Assembly: GCA_001701295.1 (NCBI GenBank)
Contig: DAAV01000035.1
Coordinates: 10,893-22,493 of the forward strand
Length of the DNA: 11,601 bases
DNA from: Bacteroidales bacterium H10
GTDB lineage: Bacteria; Bacteroidota; Bacteroidia; Bacteroidales; Muribaculaceae
Direction: 5' to 3'
Under the pieces are notes generated by a model, which saw only the letters and a program-made list of their open reading frames with translations, had not been told where the DNA came from and ran no database searches. Shown here piece by piece: positions 1 to 6,595 of the stretch. How positions within the stretch are numbered: the stretch's first letter is position 1; every line of letters begins with the position of its first letter. The translations under genes and the position numbers were made by a program.

Positions 1-248
1 TTAGAATCGTCTACTTTCACAAGCAAATCGGAGATCTTACTCAACCACTAACTTACAATTTTATATCACTATTACTAAAAGATTTTTGACTTGCCATCTT
101 ATTCATACCGGATTTCTCCGGCTCTGTATTTCGAATGCAAAATTAATAAATTTCGCTAATATCCATTAATAAAAAAGGCATTTTATAGCCCCAAAATTCC
201 ATTTTGGCCATTTTTGATACATTTAGAACAATCCATCAAATACATAAC
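1..248. other. AT-rich intergenic region upstream of pepP
   Basis: I see no credible gene here. Open frames on both strands are short, and the minus-strand frame ending at 1-3 meets another stop within about 12 codons. Two small inverted repeats are visible: CCGGA-TTTC-TCCGG (108-121), and CCAAAAT-TCC-ATTTTGG (191-207) followed three bases later by TTTTT. The second could be a weak rightward terminator, but no rightward gene is seen to its left. The stretch probably separates pepP from a gene outside the window. Confidence 0.6.
138..145 (-). promoter_or_regulatory. Possible leftward Bacteroidota -7 box
   Basis: On the minus strand this reads TAATTTTG, matching the Bacteroidota -7 consensus TAnnTTTG, with CA after it as in the strong promoters of this window. 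No TTTG-like -33 element lies 19-21 nt upstream, so the call is weak. If real, it would drive a gene to the left of position 1 with an untranslated leader of at least about 130 nt. Confidence 0.3.
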
Positions 249-249
249 T

Positions 250-280
250 TTTGTTTATTCTTGTCAAAATGCTAATTTTG
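250..280 (+). promoter_or_regulatory. Promoter of pepP-gamma carbonic anhydrase unit
   Basis: TTTG (250-253), a 19-nt spacer and TAATTTTG (273-280) exactly match the Bacteroidota sigma-factor consensus (TTTG, 19-21 nt, TAnnTTTG). Transcription should begin near 286-288, giving a leader of about 40 nt. The leader opens with a small hairpin, AGTCG-ACTATG-CGACT (289-304), and continues as an unstructured A-rich stretch into the start codon. Confidence 0.8.
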
Positions 281-325
281 CAGTAGGAAGTCGACTATGC
301 GACTGCCCCGACAACAAAAAAAATA

Positions 326-2125
326 ATGATGACTATGAAAAAAAACAAGGAGTATCTCGACCGGCTGCGCAAGCTCATGGCCGAAAGAGACATAGACGTA
401 TGTATCATATCCGGCACCGACCCCCATCAGAGCGAATTGCCTCCGCGGCATTGGCGCTGCCGGGAATGGCTGACCGGCTTTGAATCAGAAAACGGCACTA
501 ACGGCACGGCGGTAGTGACCGCCGATGAAGCTCTCTGCTGGACAGACTCCCGCTATTTTATACAGGCCGAAGCTCAGCTTGAAGGCACCGGCTTCAAAAT
601 GATGAAAGAGGATGGTCCGGATGCGGTCGACCTTATAGACTGGGTTGCCGAGCACACAAACGAAGGCGACAAAGTCGGCATAGACGGCATGACATTCTCC
701 GTCTCTTACGCCCAACGCCTCCAGCAGGAGCTCAATGACAACGGAGTGACCCTTGATACGGATTTCCCGGTGTTTGACTACATATATCCTGACCGTCCGG
801 AAAGGCCACAGAACAAACTCTTCATCCACGATGAGAAAATAGTAGCCCAGACAGTGGAGTCAAAAATCACGGATGTTCTCACAGAAGTAAAGGCTGAACT
901 TGCAAACGCCATACTGGTGTCAGCACTTGACGATCTGGCATGGATTACCAATCTGCGTGCAGCCGGCGACATCTGCTTCTCCCCCATCTATGTCGGATTC
1001 CTCTATATTGACGAGAACAACAGGGTACTCTTCATTGATGAAGAAAAACTGACCGATGAGGTCAAGGCACATCTCGACAAATATCATATCAGCACCCTTC
1101 CATATGACAATGTAAAAGAATATGTAGCCGGACTTCCCAAAGAGACACGCCTTCTGATAGATCCGGAAAAGACAGCACGCGGCATATATGACCATATCGG
1201 ATGCACGATCGTATTCGGAGGCGCGGGCGTCGCAAAACTGAAAAGCATCAAGAATCCGACAATGATCTCCAACCTCGCCACAGCCATGGAAAAAGACGGA
1301 GTCGCGCTGACACGCTTCTTCATGATGGTAGAACGGGAATATCCTGACGGGCGCCTTATAGAAGTGGAATTAGGCAGACGATTACGCGCCCTGAGGCTTT
1401 CCGACCCGACATGTGTGGATGAAAGCTTCTCTCCTATACTCGGATGGAACGCACACGGAGCCATAGTCCACTATGAGGCGACAGAAGAGACCGACGTCGT
1501 GATAGAAGGAGACGGCCTTCTGCTCGTCGATTCAGGAGGTCAATACATATACGGCACCACCGACATAACGCGCACCGTCGCTCTCGGCACTCCGACAGCC
1601 GCCCAGCGCCATGATTTCACATTGGTAATGAAAGGACACATCGCATTGTCCAACGCTATTTTCCCCGCAGGCACCACAGGCCATCAGCTCGATGCGCTGG
1701 CGCGTCAGTTCCTGTGGAAAGAAGGCAAGGCATATTATCATGGCACCGGCCATGGCGTAGGATACTTCATCAATTGCCATGAAGGCCCCCAGAACATAAG
1801 ACTGAATATAAACCCGACCCCTCTGGAGCCCGGTATGATAACAAGTAATGAACCGGGACTCTATCTCGAGGGGCATTATGGAATACGCTGCGAGAATCTG
1901 ATTGTCACCGAGCACTACGAGACTACAGAATTCGGGGAATTCCTGCATTTCCACCCCATGACTCTCTTTCCGTTCGACCGCAACCTGTTCGAGCTCGAGA
2001 TAATGAGCGAGGAGGAAATCAAATGGGTCAATGACTATCATAAACTTGTCCGCGAGCGCCTCACCCCGCTGCTGACTCCAGAGGAGGCCGAATGGCTCCG
2101 CACAAAAACCGAACCTTTGGTATAA
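326..2125 (+). CDS. pepP: Xaa-Pro aminopeptidase (aminopeptidase P, M24B, three-domain)
   Basis: This cytoplasmic metallopeptidase removes the N-terminal residue from peptides whose second residue is proline. At 599 aa it matches the long three-domain type (like human XPNPEP1), not the shorter E. coli PepP: two creatinase-like N-terminal domains (about 10-150 and 165-310), a pita-bread M24 catalytic domain (about 320-530) and a C-terminal extension (about 535-599). All five expected metal ligands are present: D402, D413, H476 (in HGTGHGVGY), E509 (in SNEPG) and E523 (in RCENL). Their spacing closely follows the human enzyme. There is no signal peptide. ATGs at 326, 329 and 335 are all possible starts, and no Shine-Dalgarno decides between them. 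The gene has a strong promoter and is probably cotranscribed with the carbonic anhydrase-like gene 19 nt downstream. The family call is firm; the exact start is not. Confidence 0.95.
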   Translation: MMTMKKNKEYLDRLRKLMAERDIDVCIISGTDPHQSELPPRHWRCREWLTGFESENGTNGTAVVTADEALCWTDSRYFIQAEAQLEGTGFKMMKEDGPDAVDLIDWVAEHTNEGDKVGIDGMTFSVSYAQRLQQELNDNGVTLDTDFPVFDYIYPDRPERPQNKLFIHDEKIVAQTVESKITDVLTEVKAELANAILVSALDDLAWITNLRAAGDICFSPIYVGFLYIDENNRVLFIDEEKLTDEVKAHLDKYHISTLPYDNVKEYVAGLPKETRLLIDPEKTARGIYDHIGCTIVFGGAGVAKLKSIKNPTMISNLATAMEKDGVALTRFFMMVEREYPDGRLIEVELGRRLRALRLSDPTCVDESFSPILGWNAHGAIVHYEATEETDVVIEGDGLLLVDSGGQYIYGTTDITRTVALGTPTAAQRHDFTLVMKGHIALSNAIFPAGTTGHQLDALARQFLWKEGKAYYHGTGHGVGYFINCHEGPQNIRLNINPTPLEPGMITSNEPGLYLEGHYGIRCENLIVTEHYETTEFGEFLHFHPMTLFPFDRNLFELEIMSEEEIKWVNDYHKLVRERLTPLLTPEEAEWLRTKTEPLV

Positions 2126-2144
2126 ACCTGATAAAACACTAAAA

Positions 2145-2729
2145 ATGATCTTAAAGACAGTAAGGGGTTTTACACCCAAAATGGGCCGGGACTGTTACAT
2201 AGCCGATAACGCCGCCATAATAGGAGACGTGACTATGGGTGACGAATGCAGCGTATGGTTCGGCACCGTGCTTCGCGGAGATGTGAACACCATCACCATA
2301 GGTGACCGTGTAAACATCCAGGACGGCTCGGTACTACATACTCTCTATCAGAAATCGACAATCGAAATAGGCAATGACGTGTCAATAGGCCACAACGTGG
2401 TGATACATGGCGCGAAAATTCATGATTACGCACTTATCGGCATGGGCGCCATAGTCATGGACGATGCTGAAGTCGGCGAAGGTGCTCTTGTGGCGGCAGG
2501 ATCAGTCGTACTAAGCCGGACTAAGATAGGGGCACACGAAATGTGGGCCGGAGCCCCCGCCAGATTCGTCAAAATGGTAGAGCCGGAAAAGGCAAAAGAG
2601 ATGAACATCAAGATAGCCCATAATTATCTGATGTACTCCCGATGGTTTACCGATACTTCCGAAGAGGAACTTAAAGAAAATGCCCGTGAGGTAACGGCAG
2701 AAACAGGCGGAGCAGACGATAAACTATAA
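2145..2729 (+). CDS. Gamma-class carbonic anhydrase-like hexapeptide protein
   Basis: This is a 194-aa left-handed beta-helix protein of the gamma carbonic anhydrase / YrdA / PaaY family, expected to be a trimer with metal at the subunit interfaces. The hexapeptide-repeat region spans about residues 10-140 and an alpha-helical tail follows (about 145-185). The three histidine ligands are present: H65 (DGSVLH), H83 and H88 (GHNVVIHG). The supporting family residues R44, D46 (RGD) and Q59 (NIQD) are also there. Members hydrate CO2 or act as thioesterases or metal proteins of unknown role, and many close homologues show little anhydrase activity, so the substrate is uncertain. The acidic loop that carries the proton-shuttle glutamate in Methanosarcina Cam appears absent, as in YrdA-type members. 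The gene starts 19 nt after pepP, with no promoter between, and ends before a strong terminator. Confidence 0.93.
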   Translation: MILKTVRGFTPKMGRDCYIADNAAIIGDVTMGDECSVWFGTVLRGDVNTITIGDRVNIQDGSVLHTLYQKSTIEIGNDVSIGHNVVIHGAKIHDYALIGMGAIVMDDAEVGEGALVAAGSVVLSRTKIGAHEMWAGAPARFVKMVEPEKAKEMNIKIAHNYLMYSRWFTDTSEEELKENAREVTAETGGADDKL

Positions 2730-2770
2730 GCGCGAGCTGCTATCAAGCCGCTGTCGGACAAATAAACAAA

Positions 2771-2804
2771 GAAGAGACGCTGACCTACCGGCCGGCGTCT
2801 CTTC
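2771..2804. terminator. Bidirectional intrinsic terminator
   Basis: A perfect 10-bp inverted repeat, GAAGAGACGC (2771-2780) and GCGTCTCTTC (2795-2804), encloses a 14-nt loop. Rightwards it is followed by an A/T-rich run (atatataattat). On the minus strand it is followed by TTTGTTTATT. It sits between two converging genes, 42 nt after the carbonic anhydrase-like gene and 19 nt past the end of the phosphatase gene, so it probably stops both transcripts. Confidence 0.8.
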
Positions 2805-2822
2805 ATATATAATTATACGTAC

Positions 2823-3572
2823 CTATTTTTTCTTATTGGCATTCTTCTGCAATTTCTTAAACTCCTTTTTCGCTTTTGAAAGTTGTTTCTGAAATCCCTT
2901 GTCGGCATGTAGAGCCGCGACTACGGCTGATCCCACTATGCGGCCCGCATCGACATCACTCTGGTAATGGGCTCCGCAGATCACACGGCTCTGGCCAAAA
3001 TCATAACCGCGCCGGATGATCTCCGCCTTTCGGGCAGGATTAATCTCTGCGAGAACGAGAGCTGTAGCCCAGCCTATAGATGTGTGTCCTGACGGATAGC
3101 TTCCGTTTTTACGCAGAGAGGGCTCATCGGCCGGAGTGGCGGAAGGTTCGTTGAAAACCATGAACGGTCTTGGACGCATATAATGATTCTTGGCAGTGCG
3201 GGTGGCAAGATCACCGGCATCCTCTTTCATATTGGTCATAAGTTTATATATCTCGGGGGCGTTTTCAGGAGTCAGCACAAACCCGAACGCCTCACTGAAA
3301 TCCCTGTCGAGCCAGCCGTCATTAAGATTGGCATCGGTAACGGCACGACGCCCGCGGTCTGTGCCGCGCATGGACTTACCCCAGACATACTGCTCCTTGT
3401 CATAGGCATAATGTGCGGAAGCCGTATTGGGAGGAGCGGGAAGAAATGACCGACTGTCGACCACATCGGCGACTACAAGGTAATATTTGTCAGGGTCAGT
3501 AGAATGATCTTGTGAAATGACCGGAAAGATAACAGACATGGCGACAACCATGCAAAACAATGATTTTTTCAT
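2823..3572 (-). CDS. Secreted class A acid phosphatase (PAP2 superfamily)
   Basis: This 249-aa protein resembles PhoN/PhoC-type nonspecific acid phosphatases, which release phosphate from small phosphomonoesters in the periplasm. A signal peptide covers about residues 1-20 (MKK, hydrophobic core, then VISQ). The full PAP2 signature is visible in order: K128-x6-R135-P136, PSGH at 160-163, and S195-R196-x5-H202-x3-D206. H202 should be the phosphorylated nucleophile and H163 the acid/base. There are no other membrane segments, so it is not an integral-membrane lipid phosphatase. The C-terminus (about 230-249) is unusually lysine-rich and may be a flexible tail binding anionic polymers (inference). 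The gene is divergent from rpsU. I found no TAnnTTTG on its strand in the 190-bp spacer, so its promoter is unassigned. Its substrate cannot be told from sequence. Confidence 0.93.
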   Translation of the reverse strand: MKKSLFCMVVAMSVIFPVISQDHSTDPDKYYLVVADVVDSRSFLPAPPNTASAHYAYDKEQYVWGKSMRGTDRGRRAVTDANLNDGWLDRDFSEAFGFVLTPENAPEIYKLMTNMKEDAGDLATRTAKNHYMRPRPFMVFNEPSATPADEPSLRKNGSYPSGHTSIGWATALVLAEINPARKAEIIRRGYDFGQSRVICGAHYQSDVDAGRIVGSAVVAALHADKGFQKQLSKAKKEFKKLQKNANKKK

Positions 3573-3610
3573 AGTGGAAAGTTTTTATGGTTAATTTTTT
3601 ATGAAAATAT

Positions 3611-3641
3611 TTTGTCAATCGCTTAACTTTAACTAATTTTG
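3611..3641 (+). promoter_or_regulatory. Promoter of rpsU
   Basis: TTTG (3611-3614), a 19-nt spacer and TAATTTTG (3634-3641) give an exact match to the Bacteroidota consensus, with the same spacing as the pepP promoter and the same 11-base core CTAATTTTGCA. The transcript should start near 3648, leaving a leader of about 115 nt before rpsU. Confidence 0.8.
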
Positions 3642-3646
3642 CACGC

Positions 3647-3762
3647 TGCAAGGCATAATGAGACGCATGCGTCCCGGTCTTGCATGCCATCCACGCGGAG
3701 ACCCGCATAGAAGGATGTTCAATAGAATAACAAATAAAAACAAAAATTAATATTCACAACAC
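3647..3762 (+). promoter_or_regulatory. Structured 5' leader of rpsU (candidate autoregulatory RNA)
   Basis: The first 60 nt are GC-rich and full of inverted repeats, unlike the A-rich remainder. TGCAAG (3647-3652) pairs with CTTGCA (3679-3684) around a perfect 12-base palindrome GACGCATGCGTC (3662-3673). A second hairpin, GCGG-AGAC-CCGC, lies at 3695-3706. About 45 nt of A-rich, probably single-stranded RNA then lead to the start codon with no Shine-Dalgarno near it; the only AAGGA (3711-3715) is about 48 nt upstream. Leaders of this kind often let a ribosomal protein control its own synthesis. Whether this one does is inference, and the palindrome could instead be a DNA operator. Confidence 0.45.
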
Positions 3763-3954
3763 ATGATTATCGTACAAGTTAAAGAGAACGAGAACATCGA
3801 GAAAGCTTTAAAGAAATTCAAACGCAAATTTGAAAGAACAGGCATCATCAAGGAACTTCGCGCACGTCAGGCATTTGAAAAGCCATCGGTGACCAACCGC
3901 AAGAAGATGGTGAAAGCGATCTACGTTCAGCAGCTCCGTCAGGCAGAGCAGTAA
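3763..3954 (+). CDS. rpsU: Small-subunit ribosomal protein bS21
   Basis: This 63-aa, strongly basic protein begins MIIVQVKENENIEKALKKFKRKFE and has the usual bS21 length and helix-rich pattern. It binds the 30S platform near the 3' end of 16S rRNA. In Bacteroidota, structural work on Flavobacterium ribosomes implicates bS21, with bS18 and bS6, in masking the anti-Shine-Dalgarno sequence, which fits the general lack of Shine-Dalgarno sites here. The start follows an A-rich sequence and the gene ends in tandem TAA TAA stops. It is followed after 92 nt by a Xer-type recombinase gene, an arrangement shared with Bacteroides. The strong promoter and structured leader suggest high, controlled expression. 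Confidence 0.97.
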   Translation: MIIVQVKENENIEKALKKFKRKFERTGIIKELRARQAFEKPSVTNRKKMVKAIYVQQLRQAEQ

Positions 3955-4035
3955 TAAGACTCTTTCACTTTCGTCATAACGGATAAACTGTTCGATATGG
4001 CATCTTATAGATGTCATATCGATTTGTTGTGTCCT

Positions 4036-4043
4036 TAATTTTG
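4036..4043 (+). promoter_or_regulatory. Possible -7 box directly before the recombinase start
   Basis: TAATTTTG matches the -7 consensus exactly but ends only 3 nt before the ATG at 4047. No TTTG lies at the proper -33 distance; the nearest (4023-4026) is only 9 nt upstream. If active, transcription would begin at or within the start codon and give a leaderless mRNA. It may equally be a chance match in the rpsU-recombinase spacer. Confidence 0.3.
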
Positions 4044-4046
4044 ACC

Positions 4047-4973
4047 ATGAGTGCACTGATCAGGGAATTTCTTTCCTATCTGGAAGCCGAACAACGGGCA
4101 AGTTCCAATACCGTGGGAGCTTACGGGCGTGACCTCCGGCAATTCACAGAATGGTTTTCTTCCGGAAGTCTTCAGAATGAAGACAGTATCCTGAAATCAG
4201 TTTCCACCGCCGATGTCAGGGGCTGGGCAGGCTCACTTGCAGACAGCGGAATGACAGCAGCGACCCTCCGGCGGAAAATCCAGAGTCTACGTGCATTTTT
4301 CAGATGGGGCATGCGCCGCGGCAAACTGACGTCCAATCCGGCGATAGATCTCGTACTTGCAAAAAAGCGAAAACATCTTCCCAATTTCATAAAGGAGACA
4401 GAAATGGAAGACCTGCTTGACAGAAATCACGACGGATTTGCGGAGGAGAGGATTCATATAGCTCTGACACTGCTTTATTCGTTAGGGCTTCGACAGGCTG
4501 AACTTCTGGCACTAACTGACAATGACATAGATTTCACTGCACTTGAAATCCGTGTGACAGGCAAACGCAACAAACAGAGAGTTCTTCCGATACCAGGTTC
4601 TTTGGCCGAAGAGATAGCAAGATGGCAGGACATACGCGATACACGCTATCCCGATCTGCCCCGGCCCGCCACTGTCATCTCGGGCCCACATGGCAGGCTG
4701 TCAAAGAGTGCGTTCTACAGCATCATAAGAGATGCTCTCGCCGGAGTATCAGCCGGACGCAAAAGTCCCCACACACTCAGGCATTCCTTTGCCACGGCCA
4801 TGGTCAACAACGGCGCCGATCTCGATGCCGTGCGTGAAATGCTCGGACATGAATCGCTCTCCACAACCCAGATATACACGCATCTCAGTTTTAACGAACT
4901 TCTTGCCGACTATCGCCATGCCCATCCGAGAAGCGCGCATAAAGACCCGACGAAAGAAGATAAAAATCATTGA
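4047..4973 (+). CDS. xerC: Tyrosine recombinase of XerC/XerD type
   Basis: This 308-aa DNA recombinase probably resolves chromosome dimers at dif with a partner Xer protein. It has an N-terminal SAM-like core-binding domain (about 4-90) and a C-terminal catalytic domain (about 110-290). All six catalytic residues are visible: R149 (GLRQAE), K173 (TGKRNKQ), H242 and R245 (HTLRH), H268 (GH) and nucleophile Y277 (QIYTH). Length and N-terminus (SALIREFLSYLEAEQ) match XerC/D, not integrases of mobile elements, and no attachment sites or phage genes are nearby. An in-frame ATG at 4011 would add 12 residues unlike the family, so 4047 is preferred. Sequence alone does not settle XerC versus XerD. The rpsU-xer-hpf order is typical of Bacteroidales, which supports a housekeeping role. 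Confidence 0.9.
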   Translation: MSALIREFLSYLEAEQRASSNTVGAYGRDLRQFTEWFSSGSLQNEDSILKSVSTADVRGWAGSLADSGMTAATLRRKIQSLRAFFRWGMRRGKLTSNPAIDLVLAKKRKHLPNFIKETEMEDLLDRNHDGFAEERIHIALTLLYSLGLRQAELLALTDNDIDFTALEIRVTGKRNKQRVLPIPGSLAEEIARWQDIRDTRYPDLPRPATVISGPHGRLSKSAFYSIIRDALAGVSAGRKSPHTLRHSFATAMVNNGADLDAVREMLGHESLSTTQIYTHLSFNELLADYRHAHPRSAHKDPTKEDKNH

Positions 4974-5040
4974 ATCTCCACGGCCCACGCAGTCAGGGAA
5001 TTATTGCCCAAGTCTGATTTTAGGTTTCAGTGCTCTGCAA

Positions 5041-5060
5041 CGAATCGGAACGAATCGGAA
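5041..5060 (+). repeat. Tandem 10-bp direct repeat
   Basis: Two perfect adjacent copies of CGAATCGGAA lie in the spacer between the recombinase gene and hpf, about 56 nt upstream of the hpf -7 box. It could be a slippage product or a tandem binding site; nothing in the sequence decides. Confidence 0.7.
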
Positions 5061-5115
5061 TCTCCTATCTTAAAAATTTATCGGCAAAACTAACAAAAAA
5101 TCACGTTTTTTTGTT

Positions 5116-5123
5116 TATCTTTG
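5116..5123 (+). promoter_or_regulatory. Promoter -7 box of hpf
   Basis: TATCTTTG matches TAnnTTTG exactly. No TTTG is found 19-21 nt upstream, so the -33 element is weak or absent, which may mean regulated use. The expected start point near 5129-5131 leaves a leader of about 45 nt. It may serve hpf, mltG, the DUF4421 gene and ribD together, since no other promoter is evident between them. Confidence 0.6.
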
Positions 5124-5128
5124 TAAAC

Positions 5129-5177
5129 GGGACTGAAACTCTCCAAGTCCTATAATCTCTAAAACCTAAAGATTATG
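5129..5177 (+). promoter_or_regulatory. hpf leader hairpins, one covering the start codon
   Basis: Two adjacent inverted repeats fill the predicted leader. The first pairs GGACT (5130-5134) with AGTCC (5146-5150). The second pairs ATAATCT (5152-5158) with AGATTAT (5170-5176) across an 11-nt loop; a G-U pair (5151 with 5177) extends it through the whole ATG. The stem is almost all A-U, so it would be only marginally stable, as expected of a structure that opens under some condition. Function is inference. Confidence 0.4.
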
Positions 5178-5465
5178 GAAGCAAAAATCAAAGCGATTCA
5201 CTTCGACATTTCTGACAAACTCGTTAATTTCATCAACAAGAAAATAGACAAACTGTCACGAAGATTCGAGGCAATAACCGAGGTAGAGATAACGCTTAAG
5301 GTAGTGAAGCCGGAGACTTCAATGAACAAGGAAGCCGGAATAAAATTGCTCGTTCCTCCGGCAGCCGATCTGTTCGCCTCAAAAACTGCAGACACCTTCG
5401 AAGAAGCAATAGACCTGTGTCTGGATGCACTCGAACGCCAACTTGAAAAAAATAAAAATGCATAA
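5175..5465 (+). CDS. hpf: Ribosome hibernation-promoting factor, short form
   Basis: This 96-aa protein of the HPF/YfiA (RaiA) family binds the decoding channel of the 30S subunit and holds ribosomes inactive in stationary phase or starvation. The single beta-alpha-beta-beta-beta-alpha domain is recognisable: the opening strand KIKAIHFDIS, the first helix with basic KKIDKLSRR, the strand EVEITLKVV, and the final helix FEEAIDLCLDALERQLEKNK. It lacks the long C-terminal dimerisation domain of long HPF, so it is the short form. It has its own -7 promoter box and a leader that may hide the start codon. Its upstream neighbours match Bacteroides, but downstream mltG follows after 29 nt instead of tRNA genes and tuf. 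Confidence 0.93.
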   Translation: MEAKIKAIHFDISDKLVNFINKKIDKLSRRFEAITEVEITLKVVKPETSMNKEAGIKLLVPPAADLFASKTADTFEEAIDLCLDALERQLEKNKNA

Positions 5466-5494
5466 ACCGGAGTTGACATCCGGGAATTTCTTTA

Positions 5495-6577
5495 ATGGAA
5501 CAAACTGAGCCCCAAAGCCGCCGTCCAGAAACACGGCGTCCCCAGGCTGGATCCACCCGTACCGGCAGGATGATGCTCATCATCCTGCTGGGTCTTGCTG
5601 TGTGCATATCTGTCTTTCTGATAGTGTTGTATCCGGTAGTCATGTCAAGAGCTGACCAGGAAGTGACCATCAGGATTCCTCGCGGAGCCACCGGGCGCAA
5701 TGTAAAAGACAGTCTTGAGAAATATCTTGATAAAGATTATGCCGCAACAGTCATGAGACTCGCCCGACTGCGACACACTGATTTCGGAAAGCGACACGGA
5801 GCCTATACAATAGCGGAAGGCACCAACGCCCTTGGTGCGATGCGAAAGCTGACATCGGGAGCGCAGACTCCGGTCCGAATCACCATCAACGGCTTCCGCA
5901 GTCTGCCTTTGCTCATAGACAGAATCAGCCGCAAAATGGAATTTCCTGCCGATTCTTTACGTGCCGCACTAAATGATACAGGACTAATGGCAGCATACGG
6001 ACTCACGCCAGCCAATGCAATGGCCTTGTTCATGGATAATACATACGAAGTATACTGGACCACTTCCGCACGTGATCTGATACGTAAGATCGGAGACAAT
6101 TATATGTTTTTCTGGAACAATGACAGAATCAAATTGGCGGCAGACAGGGGGCTTTCCCCCTCGGATGTCATGATAATAGCATCTATAGTAGACGAAGAAA
6201 CAAACAACCAATCCGAAAAAGGAACTATCGGACAGCTTTATATAAACCGTCTGAACAACAATATGCGTCTGCAGGCCGATCCTACGGTAAGATTCGCATT
6301 GGGAGACTTCACAATACAACGTATAACAAAAGCGGATCTTAAAACCGACTCTCCATACAACACATACCTGCATGCCGGACTGCCCCCGGGACCGATACGC
6401 ACCACAAGCGATAAAACCGTAAAGGCGATCCTGAGCGCCGAGCCAAACAATTACCTTTACATGTGCGCTGACGAGAACTTTTCGGGCACACATAATTTTG
6501 CAACGACCTACGACGAACACCTCGAAAACGCGGTGCGATACCAGGCGGCTCTTGACCGCCACGGGATCACCCGCTGA
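5495..6577 (+). CDS. mltG: Endolytic murein transglycosylase MltG
   Basis: This inner-membrane enzyme (YceG family) cuts nascent peptidoglycan strands and so sets glycan chain length. The 360-aa protein has a short cytoplasmic N-terminus rich in Arg and Pro (1-25), one transmembrane helix (about 26-50), a LysM-like region (about 55-125) and the catalytic YceG domain (about 130-350). The signature ASIVDEET is at 229-236, with E235 the probable catalytic glutamate (ASIVEKET in E. coli). ADPTV (261-265), LPPGPI (296-301) and FSGTHNFATTYDEH (329-342) are further conserved blocks. The length is normal for the family. It lies 29 nt after hpf and 18 nt before a DUF4421 gene, with no promoter seen, so it is probably part of one operon. 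Confidence 0.95.
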   Translation: MEQTEPQSRRPETRRPQAGSTRTGRMMLIILLGLAVCISVFLIVLYPVVMSRADQEVTIRIPRGATGRNVKDSLEKYLDKDYAATVMRLARLRHTDFGKRHGAYTIAEGTNALGAMRKLTSGAQTPVRITINGFRSLPLLIDRISRKMEFPADSLRAALNDTGLMAAYGLTPANAMALFMDNTYEVYWTTSARDLIRKIGDNYMFFWNNDRIKLAADRGLSPSDVMIIASIVDEETNNQSEKGTIGQLYINRLNNNMRLQADPTVRFALGDFTIQRITKADLKTDSPYNTYLHAGLPPGPIRTTSDKTVKAILSAEPNNYLYMCADENFSGTHNFATTYDEHLENAVRYQAALDRHGITR

Positions 6578-6595
6578 CAACTCCGACAGCAAGAG

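Noticed and set aside
214..483. 89-codon plus-strand open frame before and into pepP
   Set aside because: It spans the pepP promoter and overlaps pepP in another frame; the translation is low-complexity and basic with no known motif.
1532..2179. 215-codon open frame on the minus strand
   Set aside because: It lies fully antisense to pepP, whose catalytic residues are intact, and its translation has no recognisable domain.
3715..3750. Short upstream frame (11 codons) in the rpsU leader after AAGG
   Set aside because: The AAGG touches the ATG with no spacing and the peptide is only A-rich sequence read through; it is more likely chance.
4011..4046. Earlier ATG for the recombinase
   Set aside because: It would add 12 residues unlike Xer proteins; the ATG at 4047 gives the normal N-terminus.
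4047..4973. Recombinase as a sign of an integrated element
   Set aside because: Length, motifs and position between rpsU and hpf fit a housekeeping Xer recombinase; no direct repeats, tRNA target or cargo genes are nearby.
5984..6592. 202-codon open frame on the minus strand
   Set aside because: It is antisense to mltG, with no recognisable family and no promoter or start context; it mirrors the codon pattern of the real gene.
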